NCBI GenBank assembly: GCA_963573305.1
Contig: OY754338.1
Span: 18,784,192 to 18,848,191 of the forward strand
DNA from: Pyrrhosoma nymphula
Taxonomy: Eukaryota > Arthropoda > Insecta > Odonata > Coenagrionidae
Direction of reading: 5' to 3'
Length of the DNA: 64,000 nt
Below, in pieces: positions 48,480-60,300 of this stretch. The notes under the pieces are model-generated. The model did no database searches. It had not been told where the DNA came from and saw nothing but the letters and a program-made list of their open reading frames with translations. Each line of letters begins with the position of its first letter. Position 1 is the stretch's first letter. The position numbers were made by a program, and so were the translations under genes.

Positions 48480-48670
48480 TGGCACACGGCTTGCGATTCC
48501 GACGTTGACAGTTGAAGGTGAGAGTGAGAGATAGGCGGAGATAAGCAAAGAGGAGGGAGAAAGAAAGGGTTGAAGATGGTAGGAATGGTGGCCGAGTGTT
48601 TGTGGGGTGAGGGAGACGCTCTACTGTCGGGTGTTGGGGGAGTGGGGGGTAAGAAAACGTATGTTGAATA
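48480..48670 (+). repeat. G-rich island
   Basis: G/A-rich with several GGGG runs on +. Only a low-complexity minus ORF overlaps. Confidence 0.65.
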
Positions 48671-50878
48671 GGGGAGCGCCTCCTTGCATTTGGGGAAGAG
48701 ACGATACTCGTAGGATGGGTCCGAGAGGACCCATTAATCCCCAGTGATGCGTAGTTCATACGAGAGCAGGCTGATGACCCGAGAGAAAGAGACAAAAGAA
48801 AAGTGTATAATTGAGAGAAAATTAAAAAGCAAGTGGAGATGAGACAATATTCTCAGAAGATAGATCTCAAAAAGGACAAAAGAAAGAGAAATTCCAAAAT
48901 ATTGCTTGATACTTTCCCCAAGGCTGCGATTAATTCAGAAAGGTACAGTTATTTCATGCCACATTGTATGAGAATGCTATTTACCTGATTGTGAAATGGA
49001 TATACCCGGGTTTTGTTGAGGTTATCAGTCCGGTATAGCATAAATACCTATTTCAACTTTTGTCCAAGTAAATGATTACATTCAAAGTGGCTGCTTAAAA
49101 CCTCAACGATTTGAAAGCTAACTTTCTCGCAGTTCTTAGGAAAAAAACTAGTGATATAATTCGCCTCAGTTAATGTTGGGAGATTTAGTTACCAAAATGC
49201 CGATACTGACAAAATTAAGCGGTGTGCATCAAGTGAAAACTTTATTCACATATACACTAGCGTTTCTCAAACGGTGTAGAAGAAATCTTTTAGTAATGAA
49301 TAGTTGTTCGCTTACTCGCAAAGATAACACTGAAGAAGTGAAAGAAAAAGACAGGCAATTTACCACAAGAATAAGTTTGAAAAGGAATAAGGTGGATATA
49401 CTAAGAATAAGGTGGAAAATTGCCAGTCTTTTTCTTTCATTATGATAATCCACCAAATCAAGCCTGAAACAACCACTATTACTCTGAAGAAGGTTTAAAA
49501 TCCTAAATAAAGGTCGCTTATTGAAGTGGCTTAGTTCTAAATCATGCGTCATCATACTGATGCTATGCATCAAACCCATAGTTATCCACCTAATGACAAT
49601 TATTTTGTTTTCACCAACTGGTTCACCACTTATTCCTCTCATCACGGTACACTACGTTGAACGAGCACTTTGTGATAAATATAAGGGTTATGATTTATGA
49701 ATGGTGCTTCATGAGAAAAAGGTCAGAAAGCTCTTATTCCATTATAAATGTGGGCGAGAAGTTTTTAGTCAAATGGAGATTTATGACCTTTTCATAACTG
49801 TTTCACAACCAATGTAAGCACATGAAATGCCCAAAATTAATCGCATCATGGCATTAGAGTTTATCTTTCGCAGTGCTAAACAGGAAAATAGCCGGATGCA
49901 TTAATGCCCAAGACACAACAGCAAAAAAGAGAAGATTATAAACCATATTTCCTCTGCTAAGATAAAAATGAACTGGAGCACTCTAATGCCAACAAAAAAA
50001 CTCTTTCAAAATTGTCGTGTTTCCAACATTTATCATACAAATAAATGAAAAATCTAAAATTTAATGGGGAAGGTATAGTGGAAAAATAGCTATCAGGTGG
50101 AATGACTAGTTCCATTTGGTCACATATGGACTTCACTAAGTCAGTCGATATACCTGATTAAAAATAAACGTTTCCTGATTTCTTGTACCTGTACATTTTA
50201 AGTTGGAACGCTTTGACTCAAACGGGAAAAAAACCCATTACAGACAGTAGTATTAGCACACATGTAAAAATAAAATGGTTAAAAGCGCGAGTGCTACTTT
50301 TTTTAATTAGGTCCCCGGTTAATTAATTGAATGATTTTACCAGCATTGATTTGTATTTAGTTTAGGTAAAATAAATGCAAACAATTATTTCCATATGCAA
50401 CATGAGATATTCCCTCAAATTCGTTAACATTTTCAGCATTATTACTTTAGAGAAACATGTGTCCACTTCCTTTCCCGAGAAACTTAATTATCCATGAAAG
50501 ACCAGCAGTACCAAAGTAATCAGTACTCATGCCGTATGATGCATCCCCAATGAGAACGAAACTTGGACCTAGGGGTCACATAGGGTCAAGAGAATAGATG
50601 GGCATAAATATTTTTCCCACTAACGCTCACAAAGCACCAAAAGGTAAATAAGAATGGCTTTGGACGACTATAATCAATTCAATTACTACCGTTTTCGGAC
50701 GATTTGTCCAGAATAAAAATTCTGAGAAAGGAAATATTTCCCCAAAGATCGCATATCCTTGAATACCTATTTTACCAATGGAAGAGTAAAGATGGAGGTT
50801 AAGAAAAGCGAATGAACCAATTATATGAATTATATTGGGTAGGTGATTTAGTTATTCTTTTGCGAAAGAAGTCTCAGG
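48671..50878. other. Non-coding, AT-rich
   Basis: No gene recognised. ORFs of 90 codons (49173-49445 +) and 138 codons (49229-49645 -) overlap in opposite directions and lack any known domain. Confidence 0.5.
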
Positions 50879-51096
50879 ATGAATAATTATTGGGAAACGG
50901 CCTGTCACGATGGAAACACCGGTTCCCGATCAGTCTCCGAAGTTAAGCATGGTTGGCTCGGCTCGAGTTTGGAGGTGTGAACCTCCGATTCGTCCGAGTG
51001 CTGTTGCCCCTGTCTGCGCACGTGGCAGACAGTAAGTGCGAAATGACCTTAGCCGTCGAAGCACGTTAAACCAAAATATTAATATGAATGATTATT
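50879..51096 (+). mobile_element. 5S rRNA-derived SINE with target-site duplication
   Basis: A 192-base element (50892-51083) lies between ATGAATAATTATT (50879-50891) and ATGAATGATTATT (51084-51096), a 13-bp duplication with one difference. The first ~115 bases follow 5S rRNA: ACACCGGTTC, then CCGAAGTTAAGCA (box A of the 5S internal promoter, 50937-50949), an intermediate-element-like GGAGGTGTGAACC, and the box C-side GTGCTGTTGCCCC. A non-5S tail ending CGAAGCACGTTAAACC follows. That makes it a SINE3-type retroposon and not a 5S gene or plain pseudogene. It was presumably transcribed by pol III and mobilised by a LINE. Confidence 0.8.
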
Positions 51097-53100
51097 ACTT
51101 GGTGTTGAGGCCAATTGAATTGCAAGCATACACTCGCATTGAAATAGACTCTTAATCTCAGAATACAAACTTATATTCACCCGCCGATTAAGACATTAAG
51201 CTCATAAGGGAATCAAAATATCAGTTCAAACGAGTGTTTGTGCCTTCAACATGATATTTCAACTTCAAACAGTCTTGTAAATTTATGCCATCATAAACAA
51301 CGTGGTATTTCTCAGATCTTAGCTTTTAACCTAACGTAGGCCAGGGATTAGATCTAACTTAACGACAGGGGAAATTTAAATCGTATAGATTGGTATTCTT
51401 GCTATTCATTCTTTATTTAGGTATTAGCTCAGAAACATGTTACTTGAACACGCACTTTTTAAATGTAAATTGGCATTGTTTACAAGTCTTAATTAGACTT
51501 TAAATACGCTTTTTGCTTTAAAGGGCATCATCTTCAAGAATCCAATCAACATTTTTCAGGAATATTCAGAGAATTCAGTTTTTCCTCGTTTTAATTAGAA
51601 AAGGAAAGATCGAGGAAAGAGATTACGTTAATTTTTTCAACAAACATCGACCAGTAACTACGAGAAAAGAAAACTCAAACGATTGCAGACATTTTTTTAT
51701 CATTTTCTTCCAATTTATTCCTGGAAAATAGAATCACCAAGAAAGTGGATCGGGCTTTCAAAATTTGCCCATGAGTATGGCTTTGAAACTACAAAGCATT
51801 TATAATGCAATGTTGAACAAAACGCTGTGGTTAACTAGGTCAGTGAAGTGCCATTCCTTCGCGTGAAAGGCGCTGATCCAATTTCCGGACGCGACAGAAT
51901 ATTTAAGAGAGTTTTTCGGTGATAATTTCACTGCAAATCCCAAAAAAAGTTCCCCTCCAGCATACCGGAAGATTACAAAGGGTACTTCCTCCCACCTGTT
52001 TTGACAATGCTAACGTTTGTCGTGTTTATATTGATTACTGAGGAATTTCCGGAATTCGGGTCAGTGGCGAAGGGTAAAACGTCGATGAAGAGGCTGCATG
52101 GGGGAGAGAAGAGATGGAGAAGGTAAGGAGAAATAATGATGAGCTGATGGATTCACATGAAGGAAGAAATTAAAGGAGGAACTCTTTGGCCGAGAGGGTT
52201 TGGGAGAAGAAGGACATTATATAAATGGGAAGATAAAAAAAGAATCCGCTTTAACGTTATTGCTGCTACTGATGAACATTTTAAGTGGTGTAATGATTTC
52301 TTGGTAATCCACTTGCGAATTCCTTGAACGATCTTGCGTCGAGTTGCATTACTTTCACGCTGGCGGTGACGAGTGATTTTATGCACATTATTGACAATTA
52401 TCTTCTTTTGTATGATAAAGTCATCAATCCATACTTATTTTACTATTTTAAACTTTCTTTTTTTAATAGTAATGTCCCGTTCGTATAAACCGTATATTTT
52501 CGGAGCTATAAAAATATATTTGGTGCTCAAATTCTTGTTGAATCCCCGCCGGCCGAAACAGATACTCGCTATTTGCTCCAAATTACACAACGTTTCATGT
52601 CTCTTACGCTAAAAACCTAACGCTATCTGCCATAAACTATTGCAGTGGATCAATTCGTAGATTGCAGGAGTATATTTGAGAATAATTTTAAGACACTGAA
52701 TGCGAAGAAGACTAAGGTATCAATCCGTTAGTCAGATAAAACGGGACATGAAAATATTGAGAATGGCATTCTTATAATGAATGGCTAATTATTATAAGAC
52801 GGGATGCATAAGTTCGTTGTAATTAACAGTGTATACTTTCCCCTTATGTATGGAGACGCCAGACTGTTGACGACAGAAGTTGGCTAGCACCAGTGACCAA
52901 ACGAAATGAAACAGACTGCAGTGGCTTCTTACGCAGTTGCAGTCAGTCTCGGATACAGCTACATTCGCTATATCACTATGAAACAGAAAATGCACATTGC
53001 TCTTCGGCTCGTGACAGTCGGAGATTCAAGTAGGAACTTAGTATCGGCCAATTATTTACGGAAAATATAGAAGTTGTTTCGATGTATCACCTTATCGCAC
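51097..53100. other. Non-coding
   Basis: No feature recognised. Confidence 0.5.
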
Positions 53101-53610
53101 AGTTGACTCAGATATTCCGAACATTATTTCCTACTAATGGAGACTCACCCCGTCCTCCTCCATGGCTCGGCTTTTCCAGCGCTCTACCGAGACACCATCC
53201 AATTCCTCCGGTGTCTCCCACTTATCCAAATGTTCGACTCCTCCCCTCCGCCATCTGCCAACCTGCCTCGGCTGTTTGCAAATGTCTTTCCATTTAAAAC
53301 TCCTCTCTCTCTCTCTCTCATCCAGGCGCCCCCTTCTCCACCACGAATACTCGGTTTGTGTCAAAGCGTGACATTCCTTTTTGCTGCGGGAGATTTCAAT
53401 TTGCCTTCGATTCTCTCTTCGCCCTCCCAAGAGTTCACGTCCTGCCGGATTAATTCAACCCATCTCCGATCTTTATCTCATTTCCTCATCTTGTCCTGAA
53501 CGTGGAGGTGAAGGGGGAAGATCAGCTTCCTCCGCCTACAACGCCCGATTTTCAAGTCTTAATTCACTCCCGTCCAATCCTGTTCATTCCGCATGAAATT
53601 TTAAGAACAC
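53101..53610 (-). repeat. Pyrimidine-rich island (G-rich on -)
   Basis: C/T-rich on +, the opposite polarity to most islands here, with a (CT)n tract at about 53302-53320 followed by CATCCAG. Three + frames are open for 70-120 codons (e.g. 53137-53499), but none shows a domain. The CT-tract/AG could act as a 3' splice site; no exon is supported. Confidence 0.5.
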
Positions 53611-53899
53611 GTCGCCGGGAACATTTGTAAAATAAAAAACTTTTTTCTTCCTTCTACCTCGCCTCCTCTCTTTCCTAGATTTGAAACATTGATACGGTAA
53701 ACTAACTCTTAATCCAATTACTCGTTTGCTCAAAGTCGTCGTCTTCCATCTTTATTTTCGTTATTACTCAAGAGAATCCCATAGAAAATATGTGCCTTGT
53801 CAACCACAGTTTTCAAAATTTACATTTCAGCGGATATAAATGAAACAAGTGAAGGATAACAAAGATAAATGCATTTGTTTGGAGAAAAAAATCAGTAGC

Positions 53900-54740
53900 T
53901 ACGATTGGCCAAAGAAAAAGGACGATTTGACGAGAATACTAAGCTGCGTGCAAAAAAATCTGAGAAGAAATAGAACTTGAAGATAAATGATGTACAGAAA
54001 AGCAAAGTACTGGTTTGTGTGACAACTTAAGAATGCAAATTCACAGTCATTCTTGGACGGTGGCGAAAAAAAGGCTACAAAAAATGTTGAAATCTTGTAA
54101 CTATGATAAGCAGTGATGGGAGGTGAAAGAAAAATAGGCATAGTGAGCATAGAAGCCCAGGCAAACAACATCCTTCAAGAGGATTTAGCGGACATGAACT
54201 TGGAATTAAGGATATACTTCATTTAAAACATAGAAAAGTAGGTGAAAGAAAAATAGGCATAGTGAGCATAGAAGCCCAGGCAAACAACATCCTCCAAGAG
54301 GATTTAGCGGACATGAACTTGGAATTAAGGATATACTTCAGTTAAAACATATGCATTAAGAAAGTCTATGGCAGTGAAGCTTGAACGATCAGAACACTGA
54401 GCAAAGACCTTTCCAAGCAATTGAAATGCGGTTCCATCGAAGACTATTGGATATAAATTGGACGGAGTGAGTCAGTAAAGAAAGCCGCACGGGCATCATA
54501 AAATAAAGATGCGATGCAGAATCCACAAAATCACTTGGCACTTTCTTTAACATTCGTAGTCTCATGAAATCTATGACAAAAGGAGTAGAGAACGGGATAA
54601 AACGCCAGAGAAGGTGGAATAAATGAAGCAAATCAAGAAGAGTGTCACAACGAGGATTAGTGAGAGATTGAAGCGTTTATCTGGAAAGAGAAAGGAGTAG
54701 AGAGCCACAGCTCACCAATCGGCGACTACTCGTGATAACC
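53900..54740 (+). pseudogene. LINE post-RT relic
   Basis: Plus-strand C-terminal LINE blocks in shifting frames: RKIGIVSIEAQANNILQEDLADMNLELRI, KVYGSEAWTIRTLSKDLSKQ, IEMRFHRRLLDINWTE and NIRSLMKSMTKG, ending near RATAHQSATTR (about 54735). The GSEAWT / RRLLDI..WTE blocks mirror LYGCETWT / RRMLKI.WTD of the RTE-type copies. It contains a 119-bp tandem duplication. RT motifs are not recognisable upstream. Confidence 0.65.
54121..54351 (+). repeat. 119-bp tandem duplication (about 1.9 copies)
   Basis: Copy 1 is 54121-54239; copy 2 begins at 54240 with the same AGGTGAAAGAAAAATAGGC and continues to about 54351. Differences are TTCAAG/TCCAAG, CATTTA/CAGTTA and little else, so the duplication is much younger than the LINE relic it lies in. 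Confidence 0.95.
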
Positions 54741-57110
54741 TCTCACTCTCCTCCACTTGATACGTCGACTTGAGATACCTGAACTCCCGTCCTGTTTCCC
54801 TCCCCACCACCATCACTCTCCCTCTCTGTTTTTACACCAATGAATCCCAGCCGTGTGTATTGCTTGCTCTTGCACGCATCCCTGAGCCGGAATTCATGAG
54901 CGCAGAACCCGGGCATTGGAGTTCAATATAATTACCTGGATGCGCGCGTGCTATGATGTAACAGATGCTTGCATTAGAATCCAGATACAGATTGTAGTTG
55001 AAAGCACCATGTAGGTTCGGGAGTTCGCTTCGGAAATTTTTATTAACTCTAGTGCCCATCGGAACTAAAAATAATTTCATTCACCGCCCATAGGGCTCTT
55101 TCTATTTCAAGGGTGGCAATTCTACGGTACGCAGCATATGAAAAAGTTTAAACATAAAAGGCACAAAGCAAATAAGTTCCCCGAATACCGATTTCCAAAT
55201 TTGTATACAATCATCTCCTATAGTGATACTGCTACTGAAAAACGCCTTATAAATTTAATGCTCTCTGAAAAAGTGACATAATTTGTTCCATTGAAATGTT
55301 TTGGAATTCTCTAAGGTATTCATAAAACTTACAGGATTATCATAGCATTTTAAGGAGTTGGAGCATAAAGGTTGAACAAAGTCTGTAACAGGATCATAAA
55401 AATTATATTTTGAAATAATTTATGTACAAGGGTATAATTTTCATGAGCCTGCTACTGAGTTGAATTTGTCTCGTCGCTACTAAAAGCAATAACAAAACGC
55501 CCAACTTGAAGCTCAAAATTAGAAACTCAAAGGCCGAATGACGAAATTCCATAATTTCAAAAGCATTGTTTTCATTGGGGATCAAATGTAGGATTATACA
55601 TTGCACTGGTTCAATGTAGAAATAAAATGAAAAGCAATCATTCATATCTAAAGCTTTTTAAGCGAACATACATATATTCCGTTGAATGAAATGCCTTTCT
55701 ACACTTTGGCCATAAATTACGTATTTTAATATATGGGGGAACTCCACTGGTATGATTCTACCCATTGATAGAATTCAATACCAGCTTGAAAGATATACCA
55801 GCACCATTCCTACCTAAAAACTACATATAATACTGTTTGCATTAATTGTAAAATAATGGAAATGATAAAGAAAATTATTAAACAAATTAAATTTAATGAG
55901 TTACTCCAAATAAAAGTCACAGAAAAAACTGTCTAACCCAAGACATTAAACCCGCACTGCTCGTCCTGTTCACCACAAGAAACAAAACAGCTTCATTTCA
56001 AGAAAATGTTATGTGGTCACCTCCTTTCCATCAGAACTGAAGTTCACGGTGAATTCATTAAGAATAGCAGCTTATAAAATGCCGTAAATTTCATTCCTGA
56101 AATGTAAAGACCTCGAGTTGTATTGTTAATAATTACATATGGCCGTTTATTAAGGAGCTTGATAGGCATTGTGGGTACAACCAACAACAAAAAAAAAGAA
56201 AAAAGATGAGGAATTATAAAGAATAAATAATTGACACAAAACTCCTTAGGGGGTATGTATATATATTTGATATGAACTTTACAGGAAAAATTACATTTTT
56301 AAAGTTAAAATAGGAAAAAAATCTGTAAGTTTAGTCGATGTAAGAGAAGCAGGTTCTTACATGGTCATTAACATTTCTTTTAGAGTGAAGTAACCAATAA
56401 TATTTTCTTAAAATGAATTTACTTCAATCATAAACCAATAAAAGTGAGGGGTTATAGCTGTAGATGCACGTCGAAAAGAGCAATAAGTTGCACAATAGTA
56501 AAAAGAATAAATATAAATGTTGAAACAATATACCAACATACTACTGGTCTCAAGGTATGCCTCAATATCCCATAGCTGACACATCATTTCGTGTTGGACG
56601 TGAACAAGTAAAGAGTATGGATATGTAGATGATAATATTGTGGAACTCGCGATTCTACTTATATACGTTACTTATATATATTACTGCTAATATTTGCGTT
56701 AATTGAAATACGGGTGATAAGATAAGAGAAAAATAGATCACTGGGAATAGATGAGTTTAGTAGGGAAGAACACGGACCACCGAACGAAAGCTGAGCGCTC
56801 ATATTTGAATGTAAAGTTTGCCGAAATCTTGCAATTTGCGTATGAATGGGACGTTAGAAGCCGAGGAAGTTCAGGCCTCCCGAGAATAAAAAAATGCCCT
56901 CAAATAAAGCATCATCCATCTCCCACCCCCTAGATTCTCGCCGCACTCCCTCATTGTCCTCTGGAAAATAAGGTTGATCTAAGGCTTTCTAGTCCATAAT
57001 TCATTCCTCTTCATTTTCCCCTCGAGGACAAGACCCCTAAACTCCCGAAGGGACCCGAACGCCCCTTTTCGGATGATTCCCTTCTACTGCGTCTGAACGA
57101 ACGCCTTCAC
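54741..57110. other. Non-coding, AT-rich
   Basis: No feature recognised. Confidence 0.5.
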
Positions 57111-57325
57111 ACACAGTTTGGCTCTCTTTGCTGAGTTGGGGAGAGGAAGGGGGTATGGGGAAGAGGCAGGAGGGGGGGGGGGCGAAGAGGGACAGGGGTT
57201 ACACGCGTGACAGGTGAAAAGGGCTTGCGAGGAAGGAAATGAAGATAATGTGAGGAGACGGTGTCGAAGGAGAAATTCTCGAGGAAAGAGGACGTCAGCG
57301 AAGGCTCACCCTCAACCCCTCTCAA
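57111..57325 (+). repeat. G-rich island with G11 run
   Basis: G/A-rich on +, with G11 at 57172-57182. The overlapping minus ORF is Ser/Pro/Leu-rich low complexity. Confidence 0.7.
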
Positions 57326-58145
57326 TTTAAAACATCGATACAGAAATCGATTTAAGCAGTGAAGAAACTTTGACGCAATGGTTAACTTCAGATATGGTTA
57401 AAAATAAATCGCGTGTCTCACAGATTAAATACTACATAGACTAAAACCAGCAGATTTGTCAGAAAATTTTATACTCGTGTTTCACGCGGAACACTTCCGT
57501 CAACTACTTAAGCGCACTATGCACATTTGTGGAACCTACAACCAGCTTTCGTTGCAACGAGCATGCAAAATCAATCGAAAAATTAAGGTATAACCATTGA
57601 AGCAAGTATGCAGTTAACCCAGGAAATATTAGCAGCAACGCTGCTCTCAGTAACTTGAAGCAATCACGCATTTTTAAGAAAACAGGTGGAAAATAAATGA
57701 TGTTATTGAATTAACAAGTGCTTGGTATATTTAGAGAACTCGACGTCTTGCGATAGTCTACAGCTTCAAAAGAAACAACAATCTCTGCTTTACCCCATGG
57801 CTATCTCATTTAGCGGCAATGTTAATAACATTTTAACATACTCTGCTAAAAAAATGACTCAAAATATCATGCAAAAAACTCGTCTGCAAAGCTCGAAAAT
57901 AAGTGCAAAGAGACCCATTTGAACTAATATTCTCTGTGATTGGTTATTCGGAAAAAAGCACTTGTACTGAGTTTGATTAAATAATTATTGCTCATAAATT
58001 TGATGCAATTTTGAGAAAATGTCGTTCCCTTCAAATTCGGTCTATCACAGCATATGTAAACATGTTTGATCGAAATGTTGTCAAAAATGTTGGTACTAGG
58101 ACATACGCATATCCGTAATGGGTTCATCGTACGTAATAAAATCGT
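57326..58145. other. Non-coding
   Basis: No feature recognised. Confidence 0.5.
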
Positions 58146-58450
58146 TTACATCATTATCATATCAGCAACCCTCTATTCGACCCAGCTAACTCCTCTATAC
58201 CCCAGCAGCTTTTTTAGTTCACATCCAGTATCAGCTGCCCTATGCATTTGTCATTCGGTCTTCCTGCTCGAAACTTTCCATTCTATCTTCCTCTCCATTA
58301 TGTACCTAACAAATTTGTTGCGTCTCCAAGTATGGTTCATCCAACTGGACATTGTCTTTTTAATACTGATCTCTTTACTTTTCTCAACCTGCATTCTATA
58401 TTGTACACTCCTTCGTTTCTAGTCCTTTACGTGAATTTTATATTATCTCG
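58146..58450 (-). pseudogene. RTE LINE 3'-end relic
   Basis: Minus-strand reading gives WMNHTWRRNKFVRYIMERKIEWK, then CELKKLLGYRGVSWVE.RVADMIMM, the eroded (WIGH.LRH..LV..I.EGKIEGKR / REW) end of an RTE-type LINE. ATG repeats near 58150 on the minus strand look like its tail. Confidence 0.6.
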
Positions 58451-59220
58451 ACGATAACTATCATAACAACGCGATCAATCACGCTGTGATCTCAGCTACA
58501 GATCTGGGGAGCACGAAATTATTCCTGAATAAACTCCTACATGAAGACCTCCTGAGGAGCTCCTCCATGCAATTTCAGGTGAAATTGCTGGCATTTAGAA
58601 TCGCAGTACGTTTAGGGAAGGGATCATGAAACTCCCTACTAGGAGTGCATTTCACTTCCGGGATCGCCGAAATCTCGTATTAAGCTCGAGAATAGCAATG
58701 TTACAAAATATTTCAGATAAAGATACCTTGGATATAATGTCCATGAGTTCATTAACCTCTCTTTGTGTTCATGATGGTGACTAAAGACCACACTGTCACA
58801 GTGATTGCATCTCCAATATCGTTCTGTTGGTAATGTTTATACTGTGCACAATGTTTATACTGCCACAGAACATTGTACACTTTCACAGCATTAATGTGGC
58901 TGCAACAACCAGTAGAGGTTTTGATGTAATTTCGGCGGCTTTTATGTACTTTTTATAACCATACCACATACCTAGGAGAATTAGGAACAGCAGTTGAAGT
59001 AAGAAAAAACATAAGGAGCATTTTTAAGACATTTTAACATTCTTCGAGACGCCAACAATCATTCACTGCTTCTACTTAGTTACATTGACAAAGTTGTCTA
59101 TTAATGGAACCAACTACATGGCCAATAAAGACTACAAATATCAAATTGATATTTATAATTAATAACAATAGCATTATAATAGCTGCCTCTTATAGTGATA
59201 TATAAATAGATGAAAAATAG
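58451..59220. other. Non-coding
   Basis: Short direct repeat AATGTTTATACTG (near 58831 and 58850). No gene recognised. Confidence 0.5.
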
Positions 59221-59224
59221 CATA

Positions 59225-59410
59225 TCTTGATGTGTCTTAAAATCCAAAGATCGGTTGACAGTAAACCTTCACTCTTCCTGGTTACGTGCTTATTCTCTAA
59301 TAGTTCTCCTGCTTAAAGTCCTGTTTTATCTGGCAAACGCATTTTTTTCACATTTTTCTTCGCGGGACTTTTCCTTCTATTTCCTCTTCTATCATGCTTC
59401 TAACGAAAAT
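59225..59410 (-). pseudogene. RTE LINE 3'-end relic (same family as 37.5 kb)
   Basis: Minus-strand reading gives MIEEEIEGKVPRRK, then CVCQIKQDFKQENY and VKVYCQPIFGF. The VYCQP.FGF close is shared with 37466-37775. Confidence 0.6.
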
Positions 59411-59526
59411 AGTTAATGGTAGTAGTACTTAGTACATTTATGGTATAATAGTCTACGGCATATTAATAGATGTTACCAAGCATTATCATCAGAGAGTGTG
59501 CTAATATCGACAATTATTTGAGGGCC

Positions 59527-59585
59527 CGAGAGGGAAAGTAATACAAGTGACATCGTCCAGTGTCACCTGTATCACTTTACTCCGG
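59527..59585. repeat. 59-bp hairpin
   Basis: AAAGTAATACAAGTGACA (59535-59552) pairs with TGTCACCTGTATCACTTT (59561-59578) with two mismatches. The loop is TCGTCCAG. Partial pairing continues outward (CCG..GAG / CTC..CGG). The size fits a MITE remnant or a precursor-miRNA-like fold; neither is demonstrated. Confidence 0.85.
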
Positions 59586-59829
59586 TAAGAAATGGCAAAA
59601 ATCAGAGGAGCTTAAGTGATCGGCGGCTAGATTGCAGCATAATACTTTCGAGCACTTATATTCCGTTTCCTGTAGCTACCTGACGGTACCCAACGGTTCC
59701 AACTTAGAAACATATGCAGTTTTATCGTTTTCAAATCCAGACGCATCGGATCTTTAAATATTTGTACTGCCTCGGTGGATAGGGAAAATCGACCGGTCGA
59801 CGATACGTGGTCAAACATCGAATAACGTG

Positions 59830-60300
59830 AGGCGCACAGCTGGAAGAGTGAAAAGGCAGATTGAGGGGATGGAAGAGGGGTAAACTTTGAATAAGACAGC
59901 GAAGAGAGAGCGGGAGTTGAACAGGGTAAGTAAGAGGAAGTAACAGAGAAGAGAGAGAAGTTTGATTGAGCGAGGAGGGAAAGCGGCAAAAGGAGGCCTT
60001 CTTTTTACGATGGGCCGCGTTGAGGTGAGTTTTCTTCGCAGGTATGACGGGGAGGGAAGACAGGGAGTTGAGTTGAGGAGGGTTGGGGGGGGAGGGAGGG
60101 AGGAAGGGAGGTGGCGGGCGTCTTGGAAAGCTTCGCTCTGCAGGCGGGAGACGATGGGGCAAGATGGGCGGTGCGGCGTGGAAGACATTCAAATTAAATT
60201 GCGCGCGCATAATGGAGTGAGGCCTCTTAAGCGAAGGCGCGTGAGCAGGGCAGGGGGGGGGGGGGGGGGGGGCTGAGAGTCAGGGGCGGCTAATGGTCGC
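59830..60300 (+). repeat. G-rich island with G20 run
   Basis: Purine-rich on +, ending in an uninterrupted run of 20 G (60253-60272), the longest in the window. ORFs on both strands (e.g. 59731-60210 -, 59962-60276 +) are composition artefacts. Confidence 0.75.

Noticed and set aside
50892..51010. Functional 5S rRNA gene
   Set aside because: Too many differences in helices and no terminator T-run after the 5S part; a foreign tail and TSD mark it as a SINE.
53302..53327. 3' splice site (CT tract then CAG) starting an exon
   Set aside because: The (CT)n is a microsatellite and the frame behind it shows no domain or conserved end.
59731..60210. 159-codon minus ORF
   Set aside because: Same reason: compositional openness opposite a G-rich island.
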